In this document: positions 60,705 to 64,000 of the stretch, piece after piece
Numbering within the stretch: the stretch's first letter is position 1
Layout of the letters: every line of letters begins with the position of its first letter
NCBI GenBank assembly: GCA_044224515.1
Contig: JBGAKH010000004.1
Coordinates: 248,001-312,000, forward strand
Source of the DNA: JBBATK01 sp044224515
GTDB lineage: Bacteria > Bacteroidota > Ignavibacteria > Kapaibacteriales > NICIL-2
DNA length: 64,000 bases
Direction: 5' to 3'
The notes under the pieces: model-generated
The model's database searches: none
Told to the model about the DNA's origin: nothing
The model's input: only the letters and a program-made list of their open reading frames with translations
Translations under genes and position numbers: made by a program

Positions 60705-61817
60705 ATGAAACTTAGTCGGCGTACATTTCTCACAGGTACCATGCTCGGTGTTGCCGCTTCTGCCACACCAGCCTTAAAGGCCGTGGCAAGCAGTGAATTG
60801 GCGATGTCCAGGTCTCGTACCGTCGTGCCAACTCGAGGTTATGTACGGGTGGATGAGATGATTCTGCCACCATCTCTGGCTATGGGAAGTACTATTGGGA
60901 TTACCGCACCTGCAAGCGGAGTACGTAGTTCGGAATTGGACGACGGTATCCGTTTCTTGAAGGATCAGGGCATGAAGGTGGTTCTTGGAAAATGTATTGG
61001 ACCGGAGTTGCGGTATTTGTCAGCGCCGGACAATCAACGAGCAGACGAACTCAACGAGTTTGTACAGCGCGATGATATTGACGCGATTTTATGTGCCCGT
61101 GGCGGTTACGGTGTTGCTCGAATACTTCCGCTCATCGATTACGATGCCATTCGAGCTAAAGCCAAAGTGCTCATGGGATACAGTGACATCACTGCGTTGC
61201 TCATTGCTGTTATGTCGAAGAGTAAAGTTGTCACCTATCATGGTCCGGTAGGTTCATCGACATTTGACGCCACGACAAAGTCATCGTTCCTACAGGTAAT
61301 GATGACAAACAAGAACATGCCGGGATCGGATATTCTCCCGGAGCAGCTCATGTTTCAATCATCGGCCTTGGAAGTACTTCACGAAGGAAGTGCGGAAGCT
61401 GAACTTGTTGGAGGAAATCTGTCGACCATCTGCTCCACGCTCGGTACGCCCTATGAAATTGACACTCGTAACCGCATTCTGTTTTTGGAAGAGGTTGCCG
61501 AGGAGCCCTATAAAATTGATCGCATGCTTACCCAATTGTGGTTAAGTGGAAAGTTGGATGAGCTCAAGGGTGTTGCCCTTGGAATATTCAAGAGTTGCGA
61601 TGCGGTTCGACGGACGCGAAAAGCTGAAATGAACGATCTCATGTCGAGAAGTCTTCGTGAAGTTTTCGCACAGCGATTTAAGAGTATGAAGGTGCCGGTG
61701 CTTTCGGGTTTACCCATCGGACATATCAAGAGTAAACTCACGATGCCTTTGGGTGTTCGAGCGCGACTTGATTGCGGCGATAAATCATTACGGCTGTTGG
61801 ACCCTAGCGTAGCGTAG
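60705..61817 (+). CDS. Tat-exported LD-carboxypeptidase (S66 family)
   Basis: 370 aa from the ATG at 60705. N-terminal twin-arginine signal SRRTFLTG with a hydrophobic stretch to about 26, so it should be exported folded by Tat. Serine peptidase S66 features: the nucleophile Ser160 in MGYSDITALLIA, the FLEEVAEEPYKIDRML segment holding the catalytic Glu, and the His in GLPIGHIKSK. Members cleave the L,D-bond of peptidoglycan tetrapeptides (muropeptide recycling, usually cytoplasmic LdcA); a periplasmic Tat-exported form would act on periplasmic peptidoglycan. Predicted from homology. Confidence 0.86.
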   Translation: MKLSRRTFLTGTMLGVAASATPALKAVASSELAMSRSRTVVPTRGYVRVDEMILPPSLAMGSTIGITAPASGVRSSELDDGIRFLKDQGMKVVLGKCIGPELRYLSAPDNQRADELNEFVQRDDIDAILCARGGYGVARILPLIDYDAIRAKAKVLMGYSDITALLIAVMSKSKVVTYHGPVGSSTFDATTKSSFLQVMMTNKNMPGSDILPEQLMFQSSALEVLHEGSAEAELVGGNLSTICSTLGTPYEIDTRNRILFLEEVAEEPYKIDRMLTQLWLSGKLDELKGVALGIFKSCDAVRRTRKAEMNDLMSRSLREVFAQRFKSMKVPVLSGLPIGHIKSKLTMPLGVRARLDCGDKSLRLLDPSVA

Positions 61818-61907
61818 TCTGCTACGGTTCACCAAAGCAAAACAGCGGCGGGCTTGCCCGACGCATAGAAATAGGTACACTAAAATTTATTTACAGGGTT
61901 AATCTAC

Positions 61908-64000
61908 ATGGAGAGCAACGTGCAAGGAACAACGACGACACGGGGAATTTGGAAACTGCTGATGTCAGCGCCATTATTGGCATTGATCATGAGCATTCCA
62001 GTGCACGCCCAGTATTTCCAATTGTACAATGTCGACGGATCAAAGTTTCCGATGATGTCTGCACAATTCGTGGCACAGGATGCCGCCGGAAATGACTACA
62101 AAGATTTGAAGAAAGGTGAGTTTGATATCACGGAGAACGGTGTCTCCGTGTATAGCAGCGCGACATTTGGATGTAAAGACACAGCCGTTCCACCGGCAGC
62201 CAATGTTGTCATGATTTTGGACCGTAGTGGTTCCATGGGTACGATTGTGGACACTGCAACCAAAGCTACACGTATGGACTGGGTTATTTCCGGTGCAACA
62301 TCCTTTTTGAACACCTTCAAGTTTGTTCCTCCTTCGGAAGTAGCCGTCATCTCATTCGGTACGATACCAACGTTTGAGAGCCCCTTCCAGAAGAGTGCTC
62401 CACCACTCATCAACGTGATTAAAAAATTGAAGCCGCAAGGTGGTACGGAATACAACCCACCGATGTTGGACACTTCATTTGGTGCCATCAAGCTTCTTTC
62501 GCTGGAACCTCCCGGCGTTCGCCGTATCGTCATCTTCTTGACCGACGGTCAGCCGGACCATACCCCTGCTCGCGACAGCATCATCAAGCTGTGTAATGCA
62601 AACGCGATTCAGTTCTATGCGATTACCATCGGTACTGAGATGAACGACGATTTGCGACGTATTGCAGAAGCAACCGGTGGAAAGGCATTTTCAGCGAAAA
62701 CTGAAGACGACTTGGTTGCCATTTACCGCTTGATTGCTCTTCAAACCGAAATCAAACAACTCTGCTCAGTGCAGTGGATGGCTCCCTACTCCTGTAATCA
62801 AAGTGGTCGCGCTCGTACGGTTCAAGTAACCTTCAAGCGTCCGTCTACGGCCGTGACATCTGAATTACAGTACTTAGCACCTGTGAATTCAGTTGCAGCC
62901 GTCAACCTGTCGCAATCAACACTGTATTTTGGCGATCCTGCGCCGTTGGCTTCGACCACACAAAAAGTAACACTTAAACCCGTTAATTCAGCACTCCGAA
63001 TAGATACCCTTATTTGTAATCCCGACAATGATTTCAAGGTTATCGACGTTGGCGGTGGTAAGAAGTACCCCGTCACCGTGAATGCCGGTGACAGCCTAGT
63101 CATTACAGTACAGTTCACCCAACAAGCAAGCAAAGGATACCGTCAGTCAACACTTATTACTCAAGGCTCACCTTGTCCGCCGATCATCAGCATGTTCGGT
63201 GGTTTGTCGAGTGTTCGCGTGTTGTCTCCAAGTGGCGACATCAACAACTCCTGCGATTCAATTTTGATTAAGTGGGCCGGTGTCGATCCTGCACAAGGTG
63301 TCAACATTTTCGTTGCAGAAGATGGCGATGCAGCGAGTCCACACTGGGTTCTCATCAAGCAGAACGCAACAGGACTGTCCTACAAGTGGAAGCCAAACGT
63401 TACCGGCAAGAAGTTGCGTGTGCGTATTACCGCTTCTCCCCCGCCTACCTACTTGTGGGCGAGCGCCATCGGCGGACCATTACTCGATACTACTCGTTCA
63501 ATTGCTCTTGATGCTTCGGAGCTTTATGTTAATGTGGCCGGAACCTTCTCCGACACGGCCCGCGTTACGGGTTCGAACAAAACAGCGGCTAGCCAAGGAT
63601 CCAAAGACGCGTTCATTGCACGCTATGCTTCGAACGGTACTTTGCAGTGGATTGAAAGTGCCGGAGGTAATGGTGACGAAGGCAACTGCGGCGTGGCCAC
63701 CGACAGTAAAGGTGGTATCTACGTAGCGGGATACTTTACATCGAAAGCGTTCCAGTTCGGACAGACCTTTATTAACATGCAACCGCGTGATGCGGTGAAC
63801 ATGTTTGTGGCTAAATACAATCCCGATGGTTCTGTGCAGTGGGTACGCACCGGTGGTGGTACAAACACGAATGCAGGATACGCCTACTGCGATTCCATTG
63901 GAGTTTCGGGTGACAGCGTTTACGTTTATGGTCACTACAAGACTTGTCTTGGTATTGTTGGCTACACTCCTGGTACCTATATCAGTACCACGAGCACAGC
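61908..64000 (+). CDS. Large secreted VWA and beta-propeller repeat protein, 3' end cut by window edge
   Basis: An unbroken plus-strand frame from the ATG at 61908 to the right edge, 697 codons. Sec signal to about residue 35. VWA domain about 98-275, with MIDAS DRSGS at 105-109, NPPM near 188, and IFLTDGQPD near 206. Ig-like/ASH-like beta segments follow at 300-500. From about 560 on, tandem SBBP-type beta-propeller repeats appear (AFIARYASNGTLQWIESAGG, IYVAGYFTSKAFQFG, MFVAKYNPDGSVQWVRT). Probably a cell-surface adhesin or T9SS cargo; the C-terminus is missing, so a sorting domain cannot be checked. Confidence 0.8.
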   Translation, partial: MESNVQGTTTTRGIWKLLMSAPLLALIMSIPVHAQYFQLYNVDGSKFPMMSAQFVAQDAAGNDYKDLKKGEFDITENGVSVYSSATFGCKDTAVPPAANVVMILDRSGSMGTIVDTATKATRMDWVISGATSFLNTFKFVPPSEVAVISFGTIPTFESPFQKSAPPLINVIKKLKPQGGTEYNPPMLDTSFGAIKLLSLEPPGVRRIVIFLTDGQPDHTPARDSIIKLCNANAIQFYAITIGTEMNDDLRRIAEATGGKAFSAKTEDDLVAIYRLIALQTEIKQLCSVQWMAPYSCNQSGRARTVQVTFKRPSTAVTSELQYLAPVNSVAAVNLSQSTLYFGDPAPLASTTQKVTLKPVNSALRIDTLICNPDNDFKVIDVGGGKKYPVTVNAGDSLVITVQFTQQASKGYRQSTLITQGSPCPPIISMFGGLSSVRVLSPSGDINNSCDSILIKWAGVDPAQGVNIFVAEDGDAASPHWVLIKQNATGLSYKWKPNVTGKKLRVRITASPPPTYLWASAIGGPLLDTTRSIALDASELYVNVAGTFSDTARVTGSNKTAASQGSKDAFIARYASNGTLQWIESAGGNGDEGNCGVATDSKGGIYVAGYFTSKAFQFGQTFINMQPRDAVNMFVAKYNPDGSVQWVRTGGGTNTNAGYAYCDSIGVSGDSVYVYGHYKTCLGIVGYTPGTYISTTST

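Overview
This 64 kb window looks like chromosome from a bacterium of the Bacteroidota/Chlorobiota (FCB) superphylum. A Kapabacteria/Ignavibacteria-type relative is my best guess. The pointers are: secreted proteins with C-terminal T9SS (gliding/Por) sorting domains, Bacteroidetes-type -7 promoter boxes (TAnnTTTG) in front of several genes, a complex I operon without the NADH module (no nuoE/F/G), and ferredoxin-dependent 2-oxoacid oxidoreductases. Assignment is by pattern recognition only; no search was run.

Layout. 1-2165 (minus): secreted T9SS protein cut by the left edge. 2.4-5.5 kb: a detached second nuoM-nuoN pair. 5.7-10.5 kb: rsgA, priA and an Omp28-like lipoprotein. 10.7 kb: tRNA-Ser(UGA). 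11.0-21.7 kb (minus): an 11-subunit nuo operon, nuoABCDHIJKLMN, ending in a proline-rich unknown ORF. 21.9-24.8 kb (plus): korAB, divergent from nuoA. 24.8-26.2 kb: a tandem 107-bp hairpin repeat array interrupted by a GxxExxY nuclease-fold gene. 26.3-26.7 kb: tmRNA. 26.7-36.7 kb (minus): gcdH, a YdeI/DUF1905 protein, lipA, a GIY-YIG protein, tRNA-Met, a bifunctional nuclease, etfA, etfB and uvrA. A sparse 1-kb gap follows.

37.7-50.6 kb is mixed in strand: an outer membrane barrel protein, a CesT/YbjN-like protein with PspA, recR, two small lipoproteins, folC, mnmA, a glycosyltransferase, kbl, a DUF1003 protein, a beta-helix T9SS protein and a haem-binding protein. 50.8-55.5 kb (plus) is a second three-gene 2-oxoacid oxidoreductase operon whose first gene is a GltD-like flavoprotein with two extra [4Fe-4S] sites. 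55.5-64 kb: a VWA membrane protein, tRNA-Pro(CGG), a Smr protein, an orphan ABC solute-binding lipoprotein, an ECF sigma factor, tRNA-Ser(GGA), a Tat-exported LD-carboxypeptidase and a large secreted VWA/beta-propeller protein running off the right edge.

How it may work together (inference): KorAB would produce reduced ferredoxin, which could feed the NADH-module-less complex I encoded next door. Glutaryl-CoA dehydrogenase would pass electrons to EtfAB, and the GltD-KorAB operon could link 2-oxoacid oxidation or synthesis to NAD(P)H. The most unusual items are the GxxExxY/hairpin array, the second nuoMN set together with loss of a key lysine in the operon NuoM, the GltD-KorAB operon, and the polyproline ORF at the end of the nuo operon.
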